Numbered from the stretch's first letter, positions 1-10,918 are shown. The stretch is DNA of 64,000 nucleotides from Streptomyces avidinii (GCF_014650695.1 NZ_BMVL01000005.1:62001-126000), one strand, 5' to 3'. The notes: generated from the sequence alone by a model not told the origin. A program made the numbers and translations.

Positions 1-360
1 GAACTCCTCCTCGACCTCGGCGGGGTCCACATGCCGCCCGCCTTCGCACCGCCCGCGCGGCCCCCGCTCGTCGACATGGCCCCGCTGGTCGGTACCTACC
101 GCCGCGAAGGAGTGGTCATCACCGTCAGCGTGCGGCCCGACGGCGCCCCCCACCTGCTGTACGAGTTCATCGACGGGATGCAGGACTTCTCGCCGCCGCT
201 CTCCATGGACCTCGTCCCGCTCAGCGACACGGTCTTCGCGGCCTCCGGCGCCGGCTCCTCCTTCAGCGGGGACTGGATGCCCGTGGTCTTCGGCACCCTC
301 GTGGACGGCACCCCGTGCTGCTACACCGGCATGCGCTGCGCGCCCCTGGCCGCACGCTGA
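1..360 (+). CDS. C-terminal fragment of a probable serine hydrolase (5' truncated by window edge)
   Basis: The frame is open from base 1, so the ATG at 31 is probably internal and the window holds only the last ~119 residues. The visible part (LVGTYRREG, then short beta-strand-like stretches ending YTGMRCAPLAAR) resembles the small beta-sheet domain that follows the catalytic domain in actinobacterial beta-lactamase/penicillin-binding-fold hydrolases. No catalytic motif is present in this piece, so the family call is an inference. Stop codon TGA ends at 360. Confidence 0.5.
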   Translation, partial: ELLLDLGGVHMPPAFAPPARPPLVDMAPLVGTYRREGVVITVSVRPDGAPHLLYEFIDGMQDFSPPLSMDLVPLSDTVFAASGAGSSFSGDWMPVVFGTLVDGTPCCYTGMRCAPLAAR

Positions 361-712
361 GGCCGACTCACGTGCTCGTGCTCGTCGGCGTCGGCGCCGG
401 CGTGGTCGCGGGCGTGCGCGCCGCGCAGGTCATCCGGTGCCGGTGCCGGTGCCGGGGGCGGGGGCGCGGCAGGGCTGCTGTCGGTCATGGGTCAGCGTAC
501 GCAGTCATGGTAGGAATTCAAGATGACCTTTCCCGTCGCTGCGTGTCACGTCGCGCGGGAGAAGGGCGAAGTGGGCACCTAGGACCGGGGGTTCGGTGTG
601 CAGCTCGCCATGGCAAGGGTCAAGCCCCTTGAACCGAGACGTTGTTGCGAGTAGCCGGGCCGGCAGCCGACCGTCCGACCACAGCCAGCCAGCACACACC
701 GGGAGCTCCAGC
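361..712. other. 352-bp gene-free stretch with simple repeats and a possible promoter
   Basis: The first 110 bp are low-complexity GC repeats (units of GTGCTC, then GGTGCC, then GGGGGC). Further on there is an inverted repeat, CAAGGG-6 nt-CCCTTG (614-631). Its right arm overlaps a possible -35 TTGAAC (629-634), which is 17 bp from a weak -10 TAGCCG (652-657). This could drive the VOC/HTH gene that starts at 713. No protein-coding signal is convincing here. Confidence 0.35.
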
Positions 713-1480
713 ATGATCCTCGAACTCGCCGTGATCTACACGACCCGCCTCGACGCCTGCCGGGACTTCTACCGCGGGATCGGTCTCGACCTCGCCACCG
801 AGCGGCACGGCAACGGCCCGGAGCACTACGCGGCGGCGCTCGCCGACGGCGGTGTCCTGGAGCTCTACCCGGCCACCGGCCGCCCGGAGACCGGTTACCT
901 GCGCCTCGGCCTCACGGCACCGCCGAACGGCGCCGGGTTCCTGCCGTCGGGCCGGCACACGCTGACCGATCCCGACGGCCGTACGGTCGTCCTCACGGTC
1001 GCCGATGCCCCCGAGGGCCGGTCCCGGCCGGCCGGCACCACCCCTGCCGCGGCGAAGGGCGGCGCCGGCGGACCCGTCCCTCCCGAGGGCCGCACGGGCG
1101 TCACGTACACCGAGATAGCCGAGCACTACGGCATGAGCGCCCGCTACCTGTCGGAGAATCCCCGGTGGGGACGGCACCCGGGGTGGCCGCCCGCCATCGG
1201 CAGGCGGGGCAGGACGATTGAGTTCGACTCCGCGGCCATCGCCCGGTTCTTCGGCGAGCACCACACCCGCGAAGCCACCCCGCTCGAACCGTCCCGCCGG
1301 TACACCGTCGTGGAGATCGCCGAGGCGTCCGGTCTGCAGCCCGACAGCATCCGGTCGGACATCAGCCGCGGCCGGTGGCCCGCGCCGGACGAGATGAACG
1401 GCGACCGGAAGCTGTGGCGGGGCGAGACGATCACCGCGCACCTGGCCGGCCGCCGCATCTACCGCAGCAAGCCCAAGTAG
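713..1480 (+). CDS. VOC (glyoxalase-like) domain fused to two helix-turn-helix-like repeats
   Basis: 255 residues. The ATG at 713 is preferred over an upstream in-frame start because GGGAG lies 8 nt before it and the VOC fold begins right there (MILELAVIYTTRLDACRDFY). Residues ~1-100 look like a single VOC/glyoxalase-bleomycin-resistance module; residues 101-125 are an Ala/Gly/Pro linker. Residues ~128-180 (VTYTEIAEHYGMSARYL...) and ~190-250 (YTVVEIAEASGLQPDSI...) are two similar excisionase/MerR-like HTH units, each with an R-G-R-W or N-P-R-W wing. The metal ligands of a catalytic glyoxalase cannot be confirmed, so the VOC part may be a ligand sensor. That would make this a one-component regulator, by inference. 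Confidence 0.6.
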   Translation: MILELAVIYTTRLDACRDFYRGIGLDLATERHGNGPEHYAAALADGGVLELYPATGRPETGYLRLGLTAPPNGAGFLPSGRHTLTDPDGRTVVLTVADAPEGRSRPAGTTPAAAKGGAGGPVPPEGRTGVTYTEIAEHYGMSARYLSENPRWGRHPGWPPAIGRRGRTIEFDSAAIARFFGEHHTREATPLEPSRRYTVVEIAEASGLQPDSIRSDISRGRWPAPDEMNGDRKLWRGETITAHLAGRRIYRSKPK

Positions 1481-1513
1481 CCATGAGGCCGCGGTTGTAC
1501 GAGCCGGTTCCGG

Positions 1514-1527
1514 CTAAAGCGCATTAG
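1514..1527. promoter_or_regulatory. LacI/ROK-type operator, distal copy
   Basis: CTAAAGCGCATTAG: arms CTAA/TTAG around a GCGC core with CG at the exact centre, as in LacI-family operators. It shares 14 identical bases with the proximal site; the outer bases have diverged. The centre-to-centre distance to the proximal copy is 106 bp. Confidence 0.6.
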
Positions 1528-1616
1528 TAGTGGCCCGCATGAACCGTCGATAAGAAGTCAAAGTTCGACGGACGGATCCCTTCGTTATCGAATCGATACC
1601 ATCTCCGACTGGCTTT

Positions 1617-1636
1617 GCACTAAAGCGCATTAGTGC
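1617..1636. promoter_or_regulatory. LacI/ROK-type operator, proximal copy
   Basis: GCACTAAAGCGCATTAGTGC, with perfect 7-bp arms (GCACTAA/TTAGTGC) around AGCGCA; one more T/A pair (1616, 1637) extends it to 22 bp. It sits ~175 bp before the binding-protein start. Sugar ABC operons of Streptomyces are commonly repressed by LacI- or ROK-family proteins. No such regulator gene lies in this window. Confidence 0.7.
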
Positions 1637-1810
1637 AGGTGGACATGGAATTGATCAAGGCTTCCACGGCGTGTCCGGCCCTGTTGCGCCATTCGGTACC
1701 GACGCGCCACCGGCCAGCCCTCCACCCGCCTCATTGACGAGGTGTTGCTTTCGGACGACCGTGGGCACCGCCTCCGGCAATGAGGCCGGACTTCTGCAAA
1801 GGCGGCGACG

Positions 1811-3145
1811 ATGACGCGTTCGAACCCGACCCGTATTGCTGTGGCCCTGCTGGCGGCCGGCGCCCTCCTCTCGACCTCCGGATGCGGTCTGAGCGGTGGC
1901 GCCGGTGACGCGAAGGAGGCCGAGAGGACGGGCCGGGTGGCCGGTCGGATCACCTTCCGGACCCTCCAGTTGAAACCCACCTTCACGGCCTACGTCCAGG
2001 GCGTCATCGACGCCTTCGAGAAGCAGTACCCGGAGGCCGAGGTCATCTGGGAGGACGTCCCCGGCGACGGCTACAACGAGAAGCTCGTGGCGGACGCCCA
2101 GGCCGGAGCCCTCCCCGACGTGGTCAACCTCTCCACCGACTCCTTCCAGCTCCTCGGCGACCGGGGCATGCTCGCCGACGTGGCCCAGCTCGACGGAGCG
2201 CTGGCCAAGGAGTACGTGCCGGGCGCCTGGGAGCAGTTCAAGCTGCCCGGCCGCGGCGACAGCGTGTACGCCTACCCCTGGTACGTGACCCCGGAGATCC
2301 TCACGTACAACAGAGAGCTCTTCGAGAAGGCCGGCCTGGATCCGGACCGGCCGCCCACGGGAGTCGAGGAGTTCTTCGACTGCGCCGAGCGGATCGCCGC
2401 CGCGTCCGGCGGCCGGTACTCCGCCTTCATGGCCGACCCCAAGGGCCGACTTCCCGGGGACTGGCAGAAGATGGGCATCCCGATCCTCAGCGAGAAGCAG
2501 GACCGGTTCACCTTCGACACGGACAAGGCCGTGGAATGGGTGGAGCGGATGAAGGACCTGTACGCCAAGGGCGCCATGCCCAAGGAGTCCCTGCTCAAGT
2601 CGGACGACATCAACCAGCTCTACGGCGGCGGCAAGATCGTCTTCGGCCCGGGCTCCCCGGGCTTCGTCAAGGACATCAAGCAGAACGCCCCGCAGATCTA
2701 CGCCAAGACCCAGGTGGCCGGGGCCGTCACCGGAAAGCTCGGCCACATCGGCATCTACGCCCAGTCGCTCGGCATCAGGAAGGACACCGAACACCTCGAC
2801 GCGGCGGCCGAGTTCGCCAAGTGGGTGACCAACGGACCCAATCAGGTGGAGTTCTCCCGCAAGGCCACCATCTACCCGTCCAACGCGCAGGGCCTCGCCG
2901 ACCCGTTCTTCTCCGACAGGGGTGACGGCAAGGACGCGGAGACCCTCGCCCGCGCGGTCGGCGCCGACCAGCTGAAGACCGCCGCGCTCGACGCCAACAC
3001 CCCCGTCCAGTGGACCAACCAGGTCGGCGACGCCGTCGTACGCGAGATGCAGAAGGCCATCAAGGGCGAGCAGGACCCCCGGACCGCCGTGCAGAAGGCC
3101 CAGGAGGCGGCGAACAGGCTCCTCGCCGCCGCGGCCGAGAAGTGA
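1811..3145 (+). CDS. Sugar ABC transporter solute-binding lipoprotein (family 1)
   Basis: 444 residues. The signal peptide MTRSNPTRIAVALLAAGALL is followed by a lipobox ending in S-G-C (Cys ~25), so the protein should be lipid-anchored on the outer face of the membrane. The rest fits an extracellular solute-binding protein of the MalE/UgpB class (FRTLQLKPTFTAYVQGVIDAFEKQYP near the N-terminus, then PDVVNLSTDSFQLL). It starts a four-gene operon with two permeases and a GH38 mannosidase, which suggests an alpha-mannoside or mannose-containing oligosaccharide as ligand. No ATPase gene is present; Streptomyces sugar importers usually share the MsiK ATPase encoded elsewhere. Confidence 0.9.
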   Translation: MTRSNPTRIAVALLAAGALLSTSGCGLSGGAGDAKEAERTGRVAGRITFRTLQLKPTFTAYVQGVIDAFEKQYPEAEVIWEDVPGDGYNEKLVADAQAGALPDVVNLSTDSFQLLGDRGMLADVAQLDGALAKEYVPGAWEQFKLPGRGDSVYAYPWYVTPEILTYNRELFEKAGLDPDRPPTGVEEFFDCAERIAAASGGRYSAFMADPKGRLPGDWQKMGIPILSEKQDRFTFDTDKAVEWVERMKDLYAKGAMPKESLLKSDDINQLYGGGKIVFGPGSPGFVKDIKQNAPQIYAKTQVAGAVTGKLGHIGIYAQSLGIRKDTEHLDAAAEFAKWVTNGPNQVEFSRKATIYPSNAQGLADPFFSDRGDGKDAETLARAVGADQLKTAALDANTPVQWTNQVGDAVVREMQKAIKGEQDPRTAVQKAQEAANRLLAAAAEK

Positions 3146-4149
3146 CCGGCCTCGCCGCCGGCGAGCCGCGGGGCGGCGCCACGGCACACGAGCGGCGCAG
3201 CGGAGCGGCACGGCGGCGTCGCGGAGCAGCGCAGCGGCGGCGTGCCCTGCGGGCCATGGAGACGGAGACCGGGTTGGTCCACCGCACGTGGTGGACCCCG
3301 TACCTGTTCCTCGCCCCGGGCCTCGCGATGGTGACGCTCTTCAGCCTCTGGCCGTTCGTCAACACCGTCATCCTGTCCTTCACCGACGCCCGGATCCTGC
3401 GCGGCGGCAGCTTCGTGGGGCTCGACAACTACCGGCGCGCCTTCGCCGACCCCGACTTCTGGGTCGCGACCGGCAACAGCGTGCTCTACCTCGCGGTCGT
3501 CGTCCCCTGCCTGGTGCTGCTGCCGCTGGCCCTCGCGGTCCTGGTCCGCACGAAGATCCCCGGCATCGGCTTCTTCCGCTCCGCCTTCTACACTCCCGTG
3601 ATCGCCTCCGCCGTGGTCGTCGGGCTGATCTGGCAGTGGGTGCTGCGCAGCGACGGTCTGGTCAACACCGTCTTCCAGCGGCTGCACCTGGTCTCCGAGC
3701 CGGTCCCGTTCCTCACGGACTCCGCGATGCTGCTGGTCTCCGCGATGATCGTGACCGTGTGGAAGGGGCTCGGCTACTACATGGTCTTCTACCTGGCAGC
3801 CCTCGGGAACGTCCCGGCCACCCTGTACGAAGCGGCCGCCCTCGACGGCGCCGGCCCCGTCCGCCGCTTCTTCAGCATCACCGTCCCCCAGGTGAAGCCG
3901 ATGATGCTGCTGGTCGGCACCCTCTCCGCCATCTCGGCGCTGCGCGTGTTCACCGAGATCTACATCCTCGGCGGCGAGAGCGGCGGCCCCGGCGGCGGCG
4001 CCCGCACCCTGCCCTTCCTGATCCGCCAGGTCGGCCTCGGCTTCGCCGGCGAGACCGGCTACGCCTCCGCCATCTCCATCCTGCTGTTCCTCCTGACCCT
4101 GGTCTTCAGCCTGCTGGGCCGCCGTCTGTCGAAGGGAGACGAGAGATGA
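3142..4149 (+). CDS. Sugar ABC transporter permease, MalF type
   Basis: Inner-membrane permease of the binding-protein-dependent (MalF-like) family. The GTG at 3142 overlaps the previous stop (GTGA), suggesting translational coupling. It adds a 38-residue Arg/Ala-rich N-terminus before METETGLVHRTWWTPYLFLAPG; the ATG at 3256 is the alternative start and gives a more typical length (~297 residues). About six membrane segments are visible. The EAA loop reads EAAALDGAGPVRRFFSITVP, which contacts the ATPase. It is partner to the permease that starts at 4146. Confidence 0.88.
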   Translation: MTGLAAGEPRGGATAHERRSGAARRRRGAAQRRRALRAMETETGLVHRTWWTPYLFLAPGLAMVTLFSLWPFVNTVILSFTDARILRGGSFVGLDNYRRAFADPDFWVATGNSVLYLAVVVPCLVLLPLALAVLVRTKIPGIGFFRSAFYTPVIASAVVVGLIWQWVLRSDGLVNTVFQRLHLVSEPVPFLTDSAMLLVSAMIVTVWKGLGYYMVFYLAALGNVPATLYEAAALDGAGPVRRFFSITVPQVKPMMLLVGTLSAISALRVFTEIYILGGESGGPGGGARTLPFLIRQVGLGFAGETGYASAISILLFLLTLVFSLLGRRLSKGDER

Positions 4150-5060
4150 GCACCTCCTCCTCCGCCGGGGGCGGGCACCGGAGCGGGCACCGGAGCGGGA
4201 ACGGGAGAGAGAAGCGGCCCCGGCGCACCGCCGCCACCCGCAGACGCCACCGGATCGGCCTCGCCGGGCGGTACGCCACCCTGGTGCTGATGCTCGTGGT
4301 CATGCTGGGCCCGATCGTCTGGCAGTTCCTGACCTCGATCCGCGGCCGCACCGAGAACGTGTACGACGGCGTGCTGCCTTCGCAGCCCACCCTCGACAAC
4401 TACGTCCGGGTCGCCGAGTCCTTCCCGCTGCTGCAGTACGTCGGCAACACCCTCACCGTCGCCGTCCTGGCGATCACCTCGAACATGCTCTTCGCCGCGA
4501 TGGGGGGCTACGCCCTCTCCCGGGCCGCCTGGAAGGGCCGCCGGGTCGTCTTCACCGTGCTCGTGGCGACCCTCATGTTCCCCTTCGAGTCCGTCATGAT
4601 CTCGATGTTCCTCACGGTCCGCGAGATGGGCCTGGTCGACACCCTCATCGGCGTCTGGCTCCCCGGGGCGGTCTCCGTGCTCAACATCATGGTCATGCGG
4701 GCGGCCTTCCTCGCCGTTCCCAAGGAGATCGAGGAGGCGGCGGTCCTGGACGGGGCCGGCGAATGGACCCGCTTCACCCGGGTCTTCCTCCCCGCCGCCA
4801 AGGGTGCCCTCGCCGTCGTCTGCATCACCAGCTTCATGGGGGCGTGGGACGACTTCCTCTGGCCCCTGCTGGTCCTCACCAACAGCGACAACTACACCCT
4901 GCAACTGGGCCTGAAGACCCTGGCCGGTGCCACCACCGTCAATGACCAGCGCCTCGTCGCCGCCGGCGCGATGGCGGCGCTCCTCCCGATGATGCTCCTC
5001 TTCTTCGCCCTCCAGCGTTTCTTCTTCAAGGGCGTGGGCGAGGGAGCCGTCAAGATCTGA
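4146..5060 (+). CDS. Sugar ABC transporter permease, MalG type
   Basis: 304 residues. The ATG overlaps the upstream stop codon (ATGA), so the two permeases are coupled. The N-terminus is a Ser/Gly/Arg-rich tail with a repeated HRSG unit (two 12-bp repeats near 4176-4199), followed by ~six membrane segments. The conserved cytoplasmic loop EEAAVLDGAGEWTRFTRVFL is the EAA motif. C-terminal FKGVGEGAVKI is characteristic of MalG-like permeases (GA/VxGAVKG type ending). Confidence 0.9.
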   Translation: MSTSSSAGGGHRSGHRSGNGREKRPRRTAATRRRHRIGLAGRYATLVLMLVVMLGPIVWQFLTSIRGRTENVYDGVLPSQPTLDNYVRVAESFPLLQYVGNTLTVAVLAITSNMLFAAMGGYALSRAAWKGRRVVFTVLVATLMFPFESVMISMFLTVREMGLVDTLIGVWLPGAVSVLNIMVMRAAFLAVPKEIEEAAVLDGAGEWTRFTRVFLPAAKGALAVVCITSFMGAWDDFLWPLLVLTNSDNYTLQLGLKTLAGATTVNDQRLVAAGAMAALLPMMLLFFALQRFFFKGVGEGAVKI

Positions 5061-5130
5061 GTCCCCCCGAGTCCACCCGAGTCCACCCGAGTCCACCCGA
5101 GTCGGCCCGGCTCCGTCCGGGTCCGCCCGG
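5061..5130. repeat. 10-bp tandem repeat (GTCCACCCGA) directly after the permease stop
   Basis: Four near-identical units (5061-5100: one GTCCCCCCGA then three GTCCACCCGA), followed by three degenerate units up to 5130. They fill most of the 113-bp gap between the permease stop and the mannosidase start, so they are transcribed within the operon. Confidence 0.85.
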
Positions 5131-5173
5131 GCACTGCCCGTCCGTACCGACCACCCTCCCTGGAGCAGCCGTC

Positions 5174-8100
5174 ATGCACGACGACCGCAGCATCACCGAA
5201 CACCGCCTCCGCCGGGTTCTCAAGGAGCGGGTCAAACCAGCCGTCCACTCCCGCACGATCCCGCTGACCGTCGAACGCTGGGAGGCTCCCGGCGAGCCCG
5301 TGCCCGTCGCCGAGGGCCTGGCGGCGAGCTACGAGCCCTGCGCCGTCGGCGAGCCGTGGGGCCCGGCCTGGGGCACCACCTGGTTCAGGGTCACCGGCAC
5401 GGTTCCCGCGGACTGGGCCGGCCGTACCGTGGAAGCCGTCCTCGACCTCGGCTTCGACCGGATGATGCCCGGATTCCAGTGCGAGGGCCTGGTCCACCGG
5501 GCCGACGGCGGCGAGATCAAGGCGCTCAACCCGTACAACGACTGGGTGCGCGTGGCCGACCGTGCCGAGGGCGGCGAGCAGGTCGAGTGGTACGTCGAGG
5601 CCGCATCCAACCCGGTCCTGGTCGACCACGCGGTCACGTACGAGGGGGACCTGCCGACCAGTGGCGACCAGCCCCTGTACCGGCTCGCCCGGATGGACCT
5701 CACCGTCTTCGAGACGCAGGTCTGGGAACTGGTCCAGGACCTGGAGGTCCTCCACGACCTGATGACCCAGCTCGACACCGCGGACGCCCGCAGGTACGAG
5801 ATCCTGCGGGCCATCGGCTCGGCCCTGGACGCGCTCGACCTCGACGACGTACCCGGCACGGCGGCCGCCGCCCGCGCCGCTCTCGCCGGGGTGCTCGCCG
5901 CCCCGGCCAACGCCTCCGCGCACCGCGTCAGCGCGGTCGGCCACGCGCACATCGACTCCGCGTGGCTGTGGCCGCTGCGCGAGACGGTGCGCAAGGTTGC
6001 GCGCACCGCCTCCAACATGGTCAACCTGATGGACGACCACCCGGAGTTCGTCTTCGCGATGTCCCAGGCCCAGCAGCTCGACTGGATCAAGACGTACCGG
6101 CCCGAGCTCTTCGAGCGGATCAAGAAGAAGATCGCGGACGGGCAGTTCGTGCCCGTCGGCGGCATGTGGGTGGAGTCCGACACCAACATGGTCGGCGGCG
6201 AGGCCATGGCCCGCCAGTTCCTCTACGGCAAGAAGTTCTTCCTCGACGAGTTCGGCATCGAGACCCAGAACGTCTGGCTCCCCGATTCCTTCGGCTACAC
6301 CGCCGCGATGCCGCAGATCGTCAGGCTCTCCGGCTCCAAGTGGTTCCTGACCCAGAAGATCTCCTGGTCCCAGATCAACAGGTTCCCGCACCACACCTTC
6401 TGGTGGGAGGGCATCGACGGTACCCGGGTCTTCACCCACTTCCCGCCCGTCGACACCTACAACTCCGACCTCGGCGGCGCCCAACTGGCCCACGCCGCCC
6501 GCAACTACCGCGAGAAGGGCCACGGCTCGCGCTCGCTCGCCCCCTTCGGCTGGGGCGACGGCGGCGGCGGCCCCACGCGCGAACACCTGGCCCGGGCCCG
6601 CCGCCAGCGGGACCTGGAGGGCTCCCCGAAGGTCCGGATCCAGCGCCCGGACGCCTTCTTCGAGAAGGCCCACGCCGAGTACGAGGACGCTCCCGTCTGG
6701 GCCGGCGAGCTCTACCTGGAGCTGCACCGCGGCACCTACACGTCCCAGGCCAAGACCAAGCAGGGCAACCGGCGCAGCGAATCCCTGCTGCGCGAGGCCG
6801 AGTTGTGGGCGGCGACGGCCGCGGTGCGGATCGCGGGGTACGCGTACCCGTACGAGAACCTGGAGCGGATCTGGAAGACGGTGCTGCTCCACCAGTTCCA
6901 CGACATCCTGCCGGGCTCCTCCATCGCCTGGGTGCACCGCGAGGCGCGCGAGACGTACGCGGCGGTGCGCGAGGAGCTCCTGGCCATCACCCTGGCCGCG
7001 CAGCAGGCGCTCGCCGGTCAGGGCGGCGAGGAGCTCGTCTTCAACTGCGCCCCGCACGCCCGCCGCGGCGTCCCGGCCGGCGGAGCGGGCCGCCCGGTGG
7101 CGGCCCGGGAACCGGTCACGGTGGAGGAGCGGCACGGCGGCGGGCACGTCCTGGCCAACGGCCGCCTGCTGGTGGAGGTCGACGGCCGCGGGCTGATCGT
7201 CTCCGTCTACGACCTGGAGGCGCGGCGCGAGTCGGTCGCCCCCGGTGCCGCGGCCAACCTGCTCCAGATCCACCCCGACTTCCCGAACATGTGGGACGCC
7301 TGGGACGTCGACGCGTTCTACCGCAACCGGGTGACCGACCTCGTGGAGCTGGACCGGCTGGAGGTCACCGAGGGCGGCCCGCGGGCGGCGACCGTACGCG
7401 TGACCCGTTCCTTCGGGCGGTCGAAGGCGGTCCAGCAGATCACCCTGCGGGCCGGGGCCAAGACGGTCGACATCGTCACGGACGTGGACTGGCACGAGAC
7501 GGAGAAGTTCCTCAAGGCGGCCTTCCCGCTGGATGTGAAGGCCGAACGGACTGCCTCCGAGACGCAGTTCGGGCACGTCCACCGGGCGACTCACACGAAC
7601 ACCTCCTGGGAGGCGGCCAAGTTCGAGATCTGCGCCCACCGCTGGATCCACGCCGAGGAGCCCGGCTGGGGGGTGGCGCTGCTGAACGACTCCACGTACG
7701 GGCACGACGTGACCCGGGACGTCCGGGCCGACGGCGGCCAGACCACCACGGTCCGGCTCTCCCTGCTGCGGGCTCCGCGCTATCCCGACCCGGAGACCGA
7801 CCAGGGCTCGCACACCCTGCGGTTCTCGCTCGCGCCCGGCGCCGGCATCGGCGACGCGGTCCGCGAGGGCCACGCGCTGAACCTGCCCGAGCGGGCGGTC
7901 CGCGGCGCGGGCCCGGTCGCCCCGCTGGTCGCCGTCGACGAGGACGCGGTGGTGGTCGAGGCGGTCAAGCTGGCCGAGGACCGCAGCGGCGATGTGATCG
8001 TCCGCCTCTACGAGTCCCGCGGCGGCCGCGCCCGGGCCGTCCTCACCGCGGACTTCCCCGTGGCGGCGGCCGTGGAGAGCGACCTGCTCGAACGACCTCT

Positions 8101-8197
8101 TTCGGGCCATGCGGTGGGCGTCGTCACCCCGGAGGGCGCCGTGCCGCTCACCCTGCGCCCGTTCCAGATCGTCACCCTCCGCCTGCACCGCCCCTGA
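5174..8197 (+). CDS. Alpha-mannosidase, glycoside hydrolase family 38
   Basis: 1007 residues, the usual length for bacterial GH38. The N-terminal beta-domain (WEAPGEPVPVAEGLAASYEP...) precedes the catalytic alpha/beta barrel. The zinc-binding motif is HAHIDSAWLWPLRE (~residue 258). The nucleophile-region motif VWLPDSFGYTAAMPQI (~residue 367) carries the catalytic Asp in PDSFGY, and the third metal motif is HQFHDILPGSSI. No signal peptide, so it is cytoplasmic and acts on imported mannosides. Its place as last gene of the ABC operon is the main reason to assign the transporter to mannosides. The start at 5174 follows GGAGCAGCC. Confidence 0.93.
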   Translation: MHDDRSITEHRLRRVLKERVKPAVHSRTIPLTVERWEAPGEPVPVAEGLAASYEPCAVGEPWGPAWGTTWFRVTGTVPADWAGRTVEAVLDLGFDRMMPGFQCEGLVHRADGGEIKALNPYNDWVRVADRAEGGEQVEWYVEAASNPVLVDHAVTYEGDLPTSGDQPLYRLARMDLTVFETQVWELVQDLEVLHDLMTQLDTADARRYEILRAIGSALDALDLDDVPGTAAAARAALAGVLAAPANASAHRVSAVGHAHIDSAWLWPLRETVRKVARTASNMVNLMDDHPEFVFAMSQAQQLDWIKTYRPELFERIKKKIADGQFVPVGGMWVESDTNMVGGEAMARQFLYGKKFFLDEFGIETQNVWLPDSFGYTAAMPQIVRLSGSKWFLTQKISWSQINRFPHHTFWWEGIDGTRVFTHFPPVDTYNSDLGGAQLAHAARNYREKGHGSRSLAPFGWGDGGGGPTREHLARARRQRDLEGSPKVRIQRPDAFFEKAHAEYEDAPVWAGELYLELHRGTYTSQAKTKQGNRRSESLLREAELWAATAAVRIAGYAYPYENLERIWKTVLLHQFHDILPGSSIAWVHREARETYAAVREELLAITLAAQQALAGQGGEELVFNCAPHARRGVPAGGAGRPVAAREPVTVEERHGGGHVLANGRLLVEVDGRGLIVSVYDLEARRESVAPGAAANLLQIHPDFPNMWDAWDVDAFYRNRVTDLVELDRLEVTEGGPRAATVRVTRSFGRSKAVQQITLRAGAKTVDIVTDVDWHETEKFLKAAFPLDVKAERTASETQFGHVHRATHTNTSWEAAKFEICAHRWIHAEEPGWGVALLNDSTYGHDVTRDVRADGGQTTTVRLSLLRAPRYPDPETDQGSHTLRFSLAPGAGIGDAVREGHALNLPERAVRGAGPVAPLVAVDEDAVVVEAVKLAEDRSGDVIVRLYESRGGRARAVLTADFPVAAAVESDLLERPLSGHAVGVVTPEGAVPLTLRPFQIVTLRLHRP

Positions 8198-8210
8198 CCG
8201 CGGCAGCGGA

Positions 8211-8237
8211 CCCCGGCCCGGCCGCTCGGGGCCGGGG
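8211..8237 (+). terminator. Terminator of the mannoside operon
   Basis: GC-rich hairpin, 9-bp stem CCCCGGCCC/GGGCCGGGG with a 9-nt loop, 14 bp after the mannosidase stop. No U-tract, as is usual in Streptomyces. Confidence 0.6.
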
Positions 8238-8307
8238 CCCGCCGTCGGTGCGGCGTGAACTCCGCCACAGGGTTCCCGGGCCGTCCGCGCCCCGGCCCCG
8301 GGATTGA

Positions 8308-10449
<2,142 letters not shown>

Positions 10450-10458
10450 CCGAAAGGG

Positions 10459-10490
10459 GATTGTGGCGGTCCGGCCGGACCGCCACAATC
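10459..10490. terminator. Perfect 32-bp palindrome, terminator
   Basis: 16-bp perfect arms without a spacer (GATTGTGGCGGTCCGG and its complement), 10 bp after the FadH-like stop and ending 6 bp before the next start codon. Likely a terminator. Being so close to the next gene, it may also limit read-through into it or affect its leader. Confidence 0.75.
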
Positions 10491-10495
10491 GCCCG

Positions 10496-10909
10496 GTGAC
10501 GATCTCACCCGCAGACGCAGACAAGATCCTTCTCGACAACTTCGCCCCCTGGGTGCTCGCCCTCGGACTGACCGTCCAGGAGACCGGGGAGAGGCACGCC
10601 GTACTGCGGCTGCCCTGGTCCGGCGAGCTGGCCCGTGACGGCGGCGGTCTCTCGGGCCAGGCCATGATGGCGGCCGCCGACACGGCCACCGTCATCGCGA
10701 TCTCCGCCGCCCGCGGGGCCTACGGGCCGATGACCACCGTCCAGCAGTCCACCAGCTTCCAGCGGCCGGTGGTCGGGGCCGACGTGCTGATCCACGTACG
10801 GGTGACCAAGCTCGGCAAGCGGATGGCCTTCGCGGACATCACCCTGACCCCCGAGGGCTCCCAGGACCCGGCGGCGACCGCCTCCACGGTGTACGCCCTG
10901 CTCGGCTAG
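10496..10909 (+). CDS. PaaI-family thioesterase (hotdog fold)
   Basis: 137 residues. The GTG at 10496 is preferred because the upstream alternative (10463) lies inside the palindrome. The hotdog signature is readable: GGGLSGQAMMAAADTATVIAI contains the catalytic-helix region, with an Asp in AAADTA, followed by TTVQQSTSFQRPVVGAD and FADITLTPEG. PaaI-type enzymes hydrolyse acyl- or aryl-CoA thioesters. The position after a dienoyl-CoA reductase-like gene agrees with an acyl-CoA role, though the terminator between them argues against one transcript. Confidence 0.82.
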   Translation: MTISPADADKILLDNFAPWVLALGLTVQETGERHAVLRLPWSGELARDGGGLSGQAMMAAADTATVIAISAARGAYGPMTTVQQSTSFQRPVVGADVLIHVRVTKLGKRMAFADITLTPEGSQDPAATASTVYALLG

Positions 10910-10918
10910 GCCGGCGGG

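Larger units (their letters stand above)
1481..1810. promoter_or_regulatory. Regulatory region of the mannoside operon
   Basis: 330 bp between the VOC/HTH gene and the solute-binding protein gene. It holds two copies of the same LacI-like operator (1514-1527 and 1617-1636, listed separately) and a 13-bp palindrome TATCGAATCGATA (1586-1598) between them. The palindrome could be a third regulator site or part of the promoter. No gene was found. Confidence 0.6.
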
